Translations under genes and position numbers: made by a program | Notes under the pieces: model-generated | What the model was told of the DNA's origin: nothing | Seen by the model: the letters and a program-made list of their open reading frames with translations, nothing else | Databases searched by the model: none | NCBI RefSeq assembly: GCF_016918855.1 | Contig: NZ_JADKYB010000021.1 | Location: forward strand, 62,001-126,000 | Length of the DNA: 64,000 nt | From: Actinacidiphila acididurans | Lineage (GTDB): Bacteria; Actinomycetota; Actinomycetes; Streptomycetales; Streptomycetaceae | Reading direction: 5' to 3' | Part shown: positions 17,230 to 25,743 of the stretch, in pieces | Layout: the number at the start of each line of letters is the position of its first letter | Numbering within the stretch: position 1 is the stretch's first letter

Positions 17230-18117
17230 TTACGCACCGCCCGTGGCCGGCCCGGCATGCCGGCCACGGGCGGTGTCGCGTGCCAACCCTGGCACAGGAG
17301 GCCGGGCGGTGGAGGCCAGGAGGGCCAGTCTTTCGGCGCTGTCGCTGCCCGGGTCGGGGTGGTAGACGACGAGTTTCTGGCCCGGCGCGCCGCCGATGGC
17401 CAGCCGTTCGCGGTTCAGGCTGAGTGGGCCGACCTGGGGGTGGTCGATGTACTTGGCCGCGCCCTCGCAGACCGCCACGTCGTGCCGGGCCCACAGCCGG
17501 GCGAACCGGGGGCTGGCCAGGGACAGCTCGCCGACCAGCTCGATGAAGCGGGGGTCGTCCGTGTCGGTGCCGACGGACTCGCGGAAGCCGGCGACCATGC
17601 CCGCGCCGGCCTTCTCCCAGTCCGGGTGAAGGGCCTGCTCGGCGGGGTCGAGGAACAGGTCGCGCAGGCGGTTGCCCCCCACTGCCAGGCGCGGCGACAG
17701 CGCGGTCGCCAGGGCGTTGGCGGCCAGGACGTCGAAGTAGCGGCCCTCGACCACCGCGGGCAGCGAGAGCGTGTCGACGAGCTTGGCCACGCCCGGCGGG
17801 ACGGTTTCCTTACGGCCGCGGCGCCGGCGCCGGCGGGGCCGGTCGGCGCCCAGGCGCAGCAGATACGCGGTCGCGTCCTCGTCGAGCAGCAGCACGCGCG
17901 CGAGGGCTTCGAGGACCTGCGGGGAGGGGTTGCGGTCCCGGCCCTGCTCCAGCCGCAGGTAGTAGTCGGCGCTGATGCCGGCGAGCATCGCCACCTCTTC
18001 CCGGCGCAGGCCCGCCACGCGCCGCACCCCCAGGACGGGGATGCCGGCCTGCTGCGGAGTGACCAGCTCACGGCGGGCGCGGACGAATTCGCCCAGCCGG
18101 TTCGGTTCGTCGGTCAT
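17230..18117 (-). CDS. XRE-family regulator with MmyB-like ligand-binding domain
   Basis: A 295-residue regulator. The N-terminal helix-turn-helix includes LGVRRVAGLRREEVAMLAGISADYYLRLEQGRD, the standard signature of the MmyB-type actinomycete regulators. The C-terminal domain (from about residue 110) is the PAS-like MmyB ligand domain, ending in LSLNRERLAIGGAPGQKLVVYHPDPGSDSAERL. It diverges from an alpha/beta-hydrolase gene 160 bp away, and these regulators usually control the neighbouring enzyme gene. A TACCGT hexamer lies 6 nt before the ATG, so the mRNA is probably leaderless. The last residues are Arg/Gly-rich and come from the terminator hairpin. Confidence 0.85.
   Translation of the reverse strand: MTDEPNRLGEFVRARRELVTPQQAGIPVLGVRRVAGLRREEVAMLAGISADYYLRLEQGRDRNPSPQVLEALARVLLLDEDATAYLLRLGADRPRRRRRRGRKETVPPGVAKLVDTLSLPAVVEGRYFDVLAANALATALSPRLAVGGNRLRDLFLDPAEQALHPDWEKAGAGMVAGFRESVGTDTDDPRFIELVGELSLASPRFARLWARHDVAVCEGAAKYIDHPQVGPLSLNRERLAIGGAPGQKLVVYHPDPGSDSAERLALLASTARPPVPGLARDTARGRHAGPATGGA
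17235..17275. terminator. Bidirectional terminator, 16-bp perfect stem
   Basis: Arms 17235-17250 and 17260-17275 are perfectly complementary with a 9-nt loop. The hairpin lies between two convergent genes and inside the 3' end of the XRE regulator coding sequence, so the last residues of that protein are encoded by the terminator. Confidence 0.8.
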
Positions 18118-18276
18118 CCAGCCACGGTAATCCGCACGCCGCGCACGTGCCTGGTCCTGTCACTCCCAGGGGCGCGAACCCCCGGGGACGCGGGGGCCCT
18201 GGCCGGTGCGCAGGCCCGGGAGCAGCGTGGTCGGCGCAACGCGGGGGAGCACGGACCTACAGCGAGGAGCGCAACC

Positions 18277-19002
18277 ATGTCGACGTATCTGCTGGTGCAC
18301 GGGGCCTGGCACAGCGGGCAGTGCTGGGATCGGGTGGTCCCGCTGCTGGCCTCCGCCGGGCACCGGGTGCTCGCGCCGTCGCTGACCGGCCACGGCGACA
18401 AGGCCCACCTGCTCGGCCCGGAGGTCGGCCTCGACACGCACACCGACGACATCGTCGACCTGATCACCGGGCAGGACCTCACGGACGTGATCCTCGTCGG
18501 CCACAGCTACGCGGGCCTGGTCGTATCCGCCGCCGCCAACCGGATTCCGGACCGGATCGCCGGGCTGGTCTACCTCGACGCGATGGTCCCGGTGGACGGC
18601 GAGAGCGCGGTCGACGTCATGCCCGTGACCCAGCTCCTGATCGACCAGGCCGCGGCCGCCGGCACCGGCTGGCGCATCCCGCCGCTGCCCGAGCTGCCGC
18701 CGCCCGGCGGCCTGTTCGGGATCACCGACCCGGCGGACATCGCCTGGGTGCGCTCGATGCTCTCCGACCAGTCGGTGCGCTGCCTCCAGCAGCCGGTCCG
18801 CCTGGACAACCCGGCCGCCGACACGATCCCGCGCACCCACATCCACTGCACGGTGGGCAGGCCGGACAACTTCCACCGCCGCCCCGTCCCCCCGGTCCAG
18901 CCCAACGGCACCCCGGCCCAGGTCCGGGAACTGGCCGCGGGCCACGACTGCATGGTCACGGCCCCGGCCGCGCTCGCGGAGCTGCTGCTCAAGGTGGGGT
19001 GA
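18277..19002 (+). CDS. Alpha/beta-hydrolase (esterase-like, GHSYAG)
   Basis: A 241-residue cytosolic alpha/beta-hydrolase. The oxyanion strand LLVHGAWHSGQCWDRV, the nucleophile elbow VGHSYAGLV (Ser around residue 75) and the C-terminal catalytic His (AAGHDCMVTAP) are present. This resembles the plant salicylate-esterase/hydroxynitrile-lyase-like group (HGAWH, RIAGLVYLDA) common in Streptomyces. The ATG has GAGGAG upstream. It is divergent from the MmyB-type XRE regulator, which probably controls it. The substrate is unknown. Confidence 0.85.
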   Translation: MSTYLLVHGAWHSGQCWDRVVPLLASAGHRVLAPSLTGHGDKAHLLGPEVGLDTHTDDIVDLITGQDLTDVILVGHSYAGLVVSAAANRIPDRIAGLVYLDAMVPVDGESAVDVMPVTQLLIDQAAAAGTGWRIPPLPELPPPGGLFGITDPADIAWVRSMLSDQSVRCLQQPVRLDNPAADTIPRTHIHCTVGRPDNFHRRPVPPVQPNGTPAQVRELAAGHDCMVTAPAALAELLLKVG

Positions 19003-19051
19003 GGTATCGGGGCTGGGGGCGCGGGTGGGGGCTCGCCCCGGACCTCGGCGG

Positions 19052-19771
19052 CTACCAGGGCACTGGCGTCCCGTCCCAGTTGACGAAGGTCCCGGACGGC
19101 CCGTCGTCGGGCAGCAGGGCCAGCCGGACCGCCGCCTCCGCGGCCTCGCCGGGGTCCCCGCCGCCCGCCGCAGCGGCGGCGTTCAGGGCGGTCCGGCGCA
19201 GGCCGGGGGCCAGCGCGTTGACCTTGATCCCGTCCTCGGCCAGGCTCTGCGCGTACATCACGGTCAGCGCGTTCAGCGCGGCCTTGGAGGAGCGGTACGA
19301 GGCGAAGGCGCCGCGGTAGGCGGCCATCTGGTCGGCGGCCCAGGCCAGCGACGCCGTACCGCTGGAGATGTTGACGATCCGCGGGTTCGCGGAGCGCCGC
19401 AGCGCCGGCAGCAGCGCGTTGGTGACCGCGACCGGGCCGAAGACGTTCGTCCCGTAGATCCGGCGGAAGTCGGCGACGTCCTCGTCCTGCGCGAGCCTGG
19501 GCTCGTTCGACGAGATCCCGGCGTTGTTGACCAGGATGTCGAGGGCGTCCAGGGCGTCGATACGTTCCGCCGCCGCGGCGACACTCTCCGCGTCGGTGAC
19601 GTCCAGGAGAAGCGGCCGGGCGCCGCCCCCGATCTCGGCGGCGGCCTCCTCGGCGCGCGCCCCGCTGCGTGAGCCCACGTACACGGTCAGTCCCCGCTGG
19701 ACCAGCTGACGTGCGATTTCCTTGCCGATGCCCGAGCTGGCCCCGGTGACCAAGGCGATGGAGAAGTTCAT
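19052..19771 (-). CDS. Short-chain dehydrogenase/reductase (classical SDR)
   Basis: A 239-residue classical SDR: cofactor motif TGASSGIG (residues 9-16), NNAG at about 87, a catalytic Ser in IVNISSGT and YRSSK as the Tyr/Lys pair. The Arg after strand 2 (VYVGSRSGAR) suggests NADPH. The ATG comes directly after GGAGGT, a much shorter spacing than usual. It is divergent from a second MmyB-type XRE regulator (19867), repeating the regulator/enzyme arrangement of 17230-19002. It converges on the hydrolase gene. Confidence 0.88.
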   Translation of the reverse strand: MNFSIALVTGASSGIGKEIARQLVQRGLTVYVGSRSGARAEEAAAEIGGGARPLLLDVTDAESVAAAAERIDALDALDILVNNAGISSNEPRLAQDEDVADFRRIYGTNVFGPVAVTNALLPALRRSANPRIVNISSGTASLAWAADQMAAYRGAFASYRSSKAALNALTVMYAQSLAEDGIKVNALAPGLRRTALNAAAAAGGGDPGEAAEAAVRLALLPDDGPSGTFVNWDGTPVPW

Positions 19772-19866
19772 ACCTCCAGCGTCGCGCCCGCTCCCCCGCG
19801 CTTCCAGGGACAATCGATACCACGCACCTGTGGGGACCGGCGGCGGAGAAAGGCGGACCGAGAGGG

Positions 19867-20676
19867 ATGGCACGAGAGGAACTCGCCCGCTTCCTGCGCG
19901 ACCGGCGGGCCGGCCTGCGCCCCGACCACGTCGCCCTGCCCGCGGGCCCCGGGCGCCGCACTCCGGGCCTGCGCCGCGAGGAGGTCGCCGAGCTGGCCCA
20001 CATGTCCACCGACTACTACGTCCGGCTGGAACAGGCCCGCGGCCCGCGGCCCTCCGCCCGGATCCTCGACGGCCTCGCCGAGGCCCTCCTCCTGGCCCCC
20101 GCCGAACGCACCCACCTCTTCCGGCTGGCCGGCGTCGTCCCGGAACCCCCGGCCGGCCCCCCGCGCCGGGTCCGCCCGCACGTCACCGCGCTCCTGCACC
20201 GGCTGCCCGCGACCGCCGCCGTCGTGACCTCGGCCGATTACGAGGTGCTCGCCTGGAATCCGCTGGCCGACGCCCTCCTCGGCGGCCTCGCGGCAAATCC
20301 GAACCTGGCCCGCCGCCGCTTCCTGCTCCGCGAGCCCGTCCTGACCTGCGGCCACGAGGACTTCGCCGCATTCGTCGTCTGGCGCCTGCGGGCCGCCGCC
20401 GACCGCTACCCCCACGACGCCGAGCTCACCTCGCTGCTGCGCGAACTCCACGACGGCAGCGCCGAGTTCCGCGCGACCTGGGCCGCCAACCCGGTCCGCG
20501 CCCCCGGCCACCGCACCAAGACCATGACCCACCCCGACCTCGGCCCCCTCCGTATCAACTGCGACATCCTCACCGTCCCCGAGGACGACCAGCAGGTCGT
20601 CCTGATGACCGCCGACCCCGGCACCTCCACGGCCGACGCCTTCCTGCACCTGGCCGCCGCCGGACAATCCGTTTGA
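19867..20676 (+). CDS. XRE-family regulator with MmyB-like ligand-binding domain
   Basis: A 269-residue paralogue of the regulator at 17230-18117. The N-terminal DNA-binding part has RRTPGLRREEVAELAHMSTDYYVRLEQARGPRPS. The C-terminal MmyB PAS-like domain includes AAVVTSADYEVLAWNPLADAL and THPDLGPLRINCDILTVPEDDQQVVLMTADPG. It starts 95 bp from the divergent SDR gene and most likely regulates it. A GAGAGGG just before the ATG may serve as ribosome site. Confidence 0.85.
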   Translation: MAREELARFLRDRRAGLRPDHVALPAGPGRRTPGLRREEVAELAHMSTDYYVRLEQARGPRPSARILDGLAEALLLAPAERTHLFRLAGVVPEPPAGPPRRVRPHVTALLHRLPATAAVVTSADYEVLAWNPLADALLGGLAANPNLARRRFLLREPVLTCGHEDFAAFVVWRLRAAADRYPHDAELTSLLRELHDGSAEFRATWAANPVRAPGHRTKTMTHPDLGPLRINCDILTVPEDDQQVVLMTADPGTSTADAFLHLAAAGQSV

Positions 20677-20710
20677 CCTCTGCCGAGGTCCGGCGGTCGG
20701 ATGACCCGCC

Positions 20711-21613
20711 ATGAGCACCGAGCCGATGCACCCCGGCACGCACCCGGTCGACGACCACCTCGTACGGCGGCTGGTCGCGGCGCAGTTCCCGCAGTGGGCG
20801 CAGCTGCCGGTGACGCGGTGGCCGTCCGGCGGCACGGTCAACGCCATGTACCGGCTCGGCGACGCCATGGTCGTCCGGCTGCCGCTGCTCGCGGGCGGGG
20901 CCGCGGACGTGGCGGCGGAACAGAAGTGGCTGCCCCGCCTGGCCCCCCTCCTACCCACGGCCGTCCCCCACGTACTCGGGGCCGGCCGGCCCGCCGAGGG
21001 CTGTCCCTGGCCGTGGTCGGTGTACCGCTGGCTGCCCGGCGAGCACCCCCGGGCCGGCGCACTGACCGAACCCGTACGGCTCGCCCAGGACCTCGCCGAA
21101 TTCGTGACCGCGATGCGCGGCATCACCCTCCCCGGAGCCCCGCGCGCCTACCGCGGCGGCTCCCTCGCCCTGCTCGACGCGTCCACCCGGGCCGCCATCG
21201 AGCAACTGCGCGCCCTCCCGGAGGAGAACGTCGACGGCGATGCCGTCTCCGCCGTGTGGGACCAGGCACTGCGCACGGCCGGCCCGAACGAGCCGCCGCC
21301 CGTCTGGCTCCACGCCGACCTGATGCCGGGCAACCTCCTGATCACCGACGGCCGGCTCTCCTCGGTGATCGACTTCGGCTGCATGGGCACCGGCGACCCC
21401 GCCTGCGACCTCTTCCCGGCCTGGAACCTGCTCCCGCCCCACGCACGCGCCGTCTTCCGCGCCCTGCTCGACGTCGACGACCCGACCTGGCTCCGCGCCC
21501 GCGCCCGCACCCTCTCCCATGCCCTGATCGCCCTCCCCTACTACCGCACCACCAATCCCCCGATGGCGACCAACGCCCGCCACGTCATCCACGCGGTCCT
21601 GGAAGAGGTTTGA
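20711..21613 (+). CDS. APH-family phosphotransferase (aminoglycoside/other small-molecule kinase)
   Basis: A 300-residue member of the aminoglycoside phosphotransferase/choline-kinase-like fold. The nucleotide part includes GGTVNAMYRLGDAMVVRLP and a Glu-rich helix. The catalytic loop is HADLMPGNLL (HxDxxxxN, about residue 205), followed by the metal-binding SVIDFGCMGTGDPACDL. It phosphorylates a hydroxyl of a small molecule with ATP; true aminoglycoside resistance is only one possibility in this broad family. It starts 34 nt after the XRE gene on the same strand and may be co-transcribed. It converges on the methyltransferase gene. Confidence 0.88.
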   Translation: MSTEPMHPGTHPVDDHLVRRLVAAQFPQWAQLPVTRWPSGGTVNAMYRLGDAMVVRLPLLAGGAADVAAEQKWLPRLAPLLPTAVPHVLGAGRPAEGCPWPWSVYRWLPGEHPRAGALTEPVRLAQDLAEFVTAMRGITLPGAPRAYRGGSLALLDASTRAAIEQLRALPEENVDGDAVSAVWDQALRTAGPNEPPPVWLHADLMPGNLLITDGRLSSVIDFGCMGTGDPACDLFPAWNLLPPHARAVFRALLDVDDPTWLRARARTLSHALIALPYYRTTNPPMATNARHVIHAVLEEV

Positions 21614-21632
21614 GGCCCGGCGTCAGAGCAGG

Positions 21633-22322
21633 TCATTCACCCCGGAACCCGGTCACCAGCAAGGTGTCGGCGTCCCTCACCCCTTCACCGGAGCCGGGCA
21701 GTACCTCGCAGCCGACCCCCGTCAGCCCGGCCTCCCCCAGCAACTCGGCCCACACCTCTTCCCGCAGCACCCACCGCGCCATCGTCGCCGCCTCCCCGTC
21801 CGGCCGCCTGGCCGAGACGTGCGCCGGCCCGACCTCGTCCCGCGCGGGGGCGCCTCCCAGGTAATGGGCAAGCGTGGCGAACACCAGCCGTCCCCCGGGC
21901 TTCAGCGCAGCACAGGCCGCCGGCAACAACTCGTACGGGTCGGTGAAGTCGACGGCCCCGAACACGCTGTACAGCACGTCGTATTCACCGACCGAGCCGT
22001 GCAAGTGGGCCACGGCATCCGCATGCACCAGCCGCAACCGGGGCGCGAGATCCCCGTAGAGGTCGCCGGCCATCGCATGCTGAGCGGCCGACCCGTCCAC
22101 CGCGTCGACCCGGGCCACCGGATACCGGCTGGCCAGATACGCAGCGTCCCGCCCGGCCCCGGCCCCCAAATCCCCGACCCGCCGCCCCTCCAGGTCCCCC
22201 AGCACTTCCGCCCCGGGCCCGCCCCTCTGACTCCACGTCCAACGGAAAGCCTCGGGCACAGCCCGGTCAGTCACAGCGCGCCTGCGCCCGTAGTGGTACC
22301 AGAGATCCTCGGCAACGGTCAC
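21633..22322 (-). CDS. Class I SAM-dependent methyltransferase
   Basis: A 229-residue Rossmann-fold methyltransferase: motif I VGDLGAGAGRDAAYLA (about residues 48-63), an acidic residue at the end of strand 2 (RVDAVDGSAAQ), then LVHADAVAHL and LKPGGRLVFATLAHYLGG. The start is a GTG preceded by GGATGGGG. The target molecule is not evident; the sequence resembles small-molecule methyltransferases of streptomycetes. It is convergent with the APH-type kinase, 19 nt apart. Confidence 0.85.
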   Translation of the reverse strand: MTVAEDLWYHYGRRRAVTDRAVPEAFRWTWSQRGGPGAEVLGDLEGRRVGDLGAGAGRDAAYLASRYPVARVDAVDGSAAQHAMAGDLYGDLAPRLRLVHADAVAHLHGSVGEYDVLYSVFGAVDFTDPYELLPAACAALKPGGRLVFATLAHYLGGAPARDEVGPAHVSARRPDGEAATMARWVLREEVWAELLGEAGLTGVGCEVLPGSGEGVRDADTLLVTGFRGE

Positions 22323-22423
22323 CGCCCCATCCTGCCGAGGACGAGCAGCCAGCGAGCCGGTTCAGCCCGATCTCACCCGACTGCACCGCGGGGGACGCCC
22401 GCGGTGCCATGTTCGGGAAAAGG

Positions 22424-22885
22424 TCAGTGGGCGTCGTTGCCGGGGTGGCACGGGCCGCAGTCGGCGGCATCCGTCCACAGCGACAGGTCGAGGTCCCAGC
22501 CGTCGGCGGCGATGCGGGTGGCGGTCTTCATCACCGACCCGTCGTTCTTGAACTCGACCTTCGGCACGTGGTGGAGGAAACGCCCACCGTTGTGCCGCTC
22601 GCACAGCTCCGCGTACGCCACGGTGTCGAGGATGATCGTGTGCACGCCGATGTCGACCAGCGTGCTCGGGGCGAGCCCCAGCTTCTCACCGCGGTGGTTC
22701 ATCGCGGTCAGCAGATAGGCGTAGGCCTGGCCGAGGACGCGGGCGGCCATGACCGAGTCGTAAGGGTAGTCCCGCATCAGGAGCCCGACCTGCTTGTCCC
22801 ACAAGTCGGCCGGTACGGCCTCACGCGGGGAGCGGGTCGGACCCGCCGCCGGTGCGGTGACCGGAAACGTGGCTGCGGTTGTCAT
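22424..22885 (-). CDS. Conserved actinomycete protein of unknown function with C-terminal Cys/His motif
   Basis: A 153-residue protein. The first 25 residues are low in complexity. The body (from AVPADLWDKQVGLLMRDYPYD) is probably helical and ends in an unusual DCGPCHPGNDAH motif that could bind metal. The ATG has GGAGG upstream. The gene is divergent from an XRE-TPR regulator across a 189-bp region with three TGCAA boxes, so the two probably form a regulatory pair. I recognise this pairing from Streptomyces genomes but not a function. Confidence 0.7.
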   Translation of the reverse strand: MTTAATFPVTAPAAGPTRSPREAVPADLWDKQVGLLMRDYPYDSVMAARVLGQAYAYLLTAMNHRGEKLGLAPSTLVDIGVHTIILDTVAYAELCERHNGGRFLHHVPKVEFKNDGSVMKTATRIAADGWDLDLSLWTDAADCGPCHPGNDAH

Positions 22886-22979
22886 GGTGCGTGCCTCCGA
22901 TGGACGGTGCCCCGCGGATCGGGGCGGTGCATCCACAACACCGCACCTGTCAGGCGACGGGTGATCAACTCTCGTCCTC

Positions 22980-23004
22980 TGCAAGGCATTTGCACATCCT
23001 GCAA
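22980..23004. promoter_or_regulatory. Three TGCAA boxes at 10-bp spacing (candidate operator)
   Basis: TGCAA at 22980-22984, its complement TTGCA at 22990-22994, and TGCAA at 23000-23004 are spaced exactly one helical turn apart, between the divergent starts at 22885 and 23075. They probably bind the XRE regulator encoded at 23075. Confidence 0.5.
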
Positions 23005-23074
23005 TGGATCTGGACCGCTCCATCCATCCCTCATATCGTGGAAGGCCCCGGTTTGTGCAGCGCGGGAGGGTTCT

Positions 23075-24358
23075 GTGCCCGTGGATCCGCTGTGGAGCAG
23101 CACCGAAGTGCGCCAGTTGGCGGCCCAGCGCCGCCCGGGCGCGCTGATCCGCCTCGCCCGCGAGCACCGCGCCTGGACCCTGGCGGACCTCGGCAGTCAT
23201 ATCGGGTGCTCCCCTGCCACCGTCTCCCGGCTGGAGCGGAGCCCCCGCATCGTCGACCTTGCTCTGATGTACCGTGCCGCGGCAGCGGTAGGTGTGCCCG
23301 AACACATCCTGGTGACATCCCTCGCGCCAGCCCCCGCCACGGTCCGGCCGCCCACTACAGTGGCCGCCATTCCGCGTGACGCCGAGGAGGACCCCATGCG
23401 CCGCCGCACTCTGCTCACTGCCGCTGCGGCCACGGGGCCGACTGCCCTGCTGACCGGACTGGACCAGGCCCTCGCCGATACCCCCGCGCCGACAAACGTC
23501 GGACCACTGGAAGTCCGCCTGGCCACCGCTCGGATGCTCTACGACCACGGCGCCCACCGTCGGCTGCTCGCGGCACTGCCCGGCCTCATCGGTGACGGTC
23601 ACGCCGCTGCTGCGTCCCGACGCGAACTCGACCAGGCCCGGCTCTCCACCATTTACAGTTTGGCCGCCGCCGTGCTCAGCAAGATCGGTTCGTACGAACA
23701 AGCACGGCTCACCGCCGACCGTGCCCGCACCTGGGCCGAAATCTCCAGCTCGCCACTCGCCGCGGCCGCCGCGGCTCGGGAACTGGCCATCGTCTTGCGC
23801 CACCAGGAGCAAGGGGCTGCCGCCCAGCACCTGATGACCACGGCCGCCGCCGACGTGGAAGCCACCGGCTTGCGCACCGGCGGCGCGGCAGCCGCTTACG
23901 CCCAGATGCTGTGCACCCTCGCCTACACCGCCGCCCGCGCCGGCCGGCGCAGCGAGGCCCTGGCGATGACCGAGGAGGCCCACCGCGCCGGTCACCGGCT
24001 GCCACAGGTCGCGCCGACCGGCCGCTTGTTCTCCATCACCCCGGCAGCAGTCGACCTCTACGCCGTGGGGGTGCACTGGGCGCTCGGCGACGCGGGCGCC
24101 GCCCTGGAGGCCGGGAAGAACCTGCGCGCAGAGCAGTTCGCCACGCCCGAACGACGTGCCCGAATGAACACCGATCTCGCCCGGGCCTGGTGGGCGTGGA
24201 ATCGGCCCGAGCAGACCGCCCACGCCTTGCTCGCCGCTTACCGCGCCAGCCCCGCGGAGGTCCGTGACCGCCGAGCCATCCGAAGCCTCGTGGAAGAACT
24301 GGCCGTTCGATACCCACGCACCGTCGGTGTCCCCGCACTGCGCACCGCACTGGGCTGA
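23075..24358 (+). CDS. XRE-family regulator with C-terminal TPR-like helical domain
   Basis: A 427-residue regulator. The GTG at 23075 follows GGGAGGG. The helix-turn-helix is near residues 25-60 (LIRLAREHRAWTLADLGSHIGCSPATVSRLERSPR). A Tat-like or linker segment (RRRTLLTAAAATGPTALL) then joins a long alpha-helical TPR-type repeat region (ARMLYDHGAHRRLLAALPGL to the C-terminus), as in peptide-responsive or NsdA-like actinomycete regulators. It is divergent from the 153-residue hypothetical gene. The odd feature is the twin-Arg-like sequence at about residue 110, which is probably an artefact of Arg richness. Confidence 0.8.
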   Translation: MPVDPLWSSTEVRQLAAQRRPGALIRLAREHRAWTLADLGSHIGCSPATVSRLERSPRIVDLALMYRAAAAVGVPEHILVTSLAPAPATVRPPTTVAAIPRDAEEDPMRRRTLLTAAAATGPTALLTGLDQALADTPAPTNVGPLEVRLATARMLYDHGAHRRLLAALPGLIGDGHAAAASRRELDQARLSTIYSLAAAVLSKIGSYEQARLTADRARTWAEISSSPLAAAAAARELAIVLRHQEQGAAAQHLMTTAAADVEATGLRTGGAAAAYAQMLCTLAYTAARAGRRSEALAMTEEAHRAGHRLPQVAPTGRLFSITPAAVDLYAVGVHWALGDAGAALEAGKNLRAEQFATPERRARMNTDLARAWWAWNRPEQTAHALLAAYRASPAEVRDRRAIRSLVEELAVRYPRTVGVPALRTALG

Positions 24359-24433
24359 CGTAACGGCCGCAGGCCGCCCCTCCCCCGGGGCCCTCGGCCT
24401 GTCGCCGGAGCGCGTCGGAGGTGGGGCGGGGCG

Positions 24434-25474
24434 TTACGAGATGGCGGCAGCCCAGTTGGCGGTCATCGCGTACTTCTCCAGGGTGCTGACCGGGCGCCAG
24501 CGCGGGGAGGCGATGTTGGGCTGGGAGAGGGCGGCTCGCTCGCCGGCCTGGGCGCTGCTCGGGGTGGCCAGTCGCCAGTCCGGCTGGGTGGTGTTGGGCA
24601 CCACCTCGTCGTACCAGACGAGGGCGTAGAGCCCGTCGCTCTTCGCCGCGGTCAGCGCCGCGCCCAGCCAGGCGCCGCGGCCGGAGGTCATCAGCCCCGA
24701 CGCCGTCTCGGCGAGGACGGCGGGCCGCCCCTCGTCGAAGCCGCGCACGTAGGTCAGCATGTCCTTGTAGCGGTACCGGTCCCCCGGGCACCAACTCGCC
24801 TTCGTGCACCAGTCGTACGCGTCGATGCCCACGTAGTTGACGTACGCGGCGCCCGGCCAGGCCGTCTTCAGACTCGACGTCGTACCCGAGTACCCGACCG
24901 TCCACGTGAACATCGCGTTGGTGCCCGTGTACTGGCGCACGATCCGGAAGACGCGCCGCCAAGCGGCGTACATCGCCTGCGGAGTGTTGCCGGGCTTGCC
25001 CAGGCTGTACGACTCCCACTGCGTGTTGAACTCGGCGAACGGCCGGAAGTAGAAGGGGTGCCCGTAGCTGGCCAGCGACTTCGCGTAGCTGATGATCTGG
25101 GCGTCCGCGGCGCCGTTCTTGATGTCGGTCAGCGTCCCCGGCGGCGACCACGCGATCATCGGGATGGCCCCCGCGGCCCGCGAGGCCGTCATCTGGGACG
25201 TGTTGACCGACCAGGACGACTGCGCCCCGAACCAGGAATCTATGCCCGGGGCCAGCCCCGCGTACGTCCCGCTCGCCGTGTCAGCGGCGACACTGCCCGC
25301 TTCGATCCCCCAGATCACCGGCCTTGCCGTTGTTGTTGTCCTGCTGGAATACGCGCCCACCACCAACGCGGAGACGGGCCGTGTCGTCGTGCCGGTGGAT
25401 GCGTCCGCAGTGGGCGCGACCGCCATGGCTGTCGCCAGTGCCACCCCCGCGGCTGCGCCGAGCAGCTTGAACAC
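24434..25474 (-). CDS. Secreted GH26-family glycanase (beta-mannanase-like)
   Basis: A 346-residue exported protein. The signal peptide is FKLLGAAAGVALATAMAVAPTADAS. The body matches the GH26 clan-A barrel: VIWGIEAGS, PMIAWSPPGTL, and FYFRPFAEFNTQW, whose Glu is the likely acid/base. MFTWTVGYSG, NYVGIDAYDW and PAVLAETAS follow, the last Glu being the likely nucleophile. GH26 enzymes mostly hydrolyse beta-1,4-mannan. The start is either GTG at 25474 or TTG at 25480; a run of Gs lies 5 nt before the TTG, so the TTG could be used. Its stop converges on the XRE-TPR gene. Confidence 0.8.
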   Translation of the reverse strand: MFKLLGAAAGVALATAMAVAPTADASTGTTTRPVSALVVGAYSSRTTTTARPVIWGIEAGSVAADTASGTYAGLAPGIDSWFGAQSSWSVNTSQMTASRAAGAIPMIAWSPPGTLTDIKNGAADAQIISYAKSLASYGHPFYFRPFAEFNTQWESYSLGKPGNTPQAMYAAWRRVFRIVRQYTGTNAMFTWTVGYSGTTSSLKTAWPGAAYVNYVGIDAYDWCTKASWCPGDRYRYKDMLTYVRGFDEGRPAVLAETASGLMTSGRGAWLGAALTAAKSDGLYALVWYDEVVPNTTQPDWRLATPSSAQAGERAALSQPNIASPRWRPVSTLEKYAMTANWAAAIS

Positions 25475-25743
25475 CCGCAATCGATCCCCCCCTTGCCCAG
25501 CCCGCCCCAAGGGCCGGCCCCCCGACAAACGAGCCGGTGCTTCATTGCCCCCGACCCAGAGGGGGAAGACTAGCGCCCGCCACCGGCCACCCAGCTCCCG
25601 GGTCCGTGCGACCAGCGATCCCGGCGCAAGTCCGTTCACCATGCAGCCAGATCGCCGCCGCGGCGACGCAAGTTTGCCCCTTTACGGTCGGGAGCCGACT
25701 CGGCGGACAGGATCCGTCCCCGGGCGGACCACATGGAGCCAGC

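Noticed and set aside
20711..21613. A true aminoglycoside resistance gene
   Set aside because: Only the general APH fold motifs are visible; this family includes many other small-molecule kinases, so I kept the broad name.
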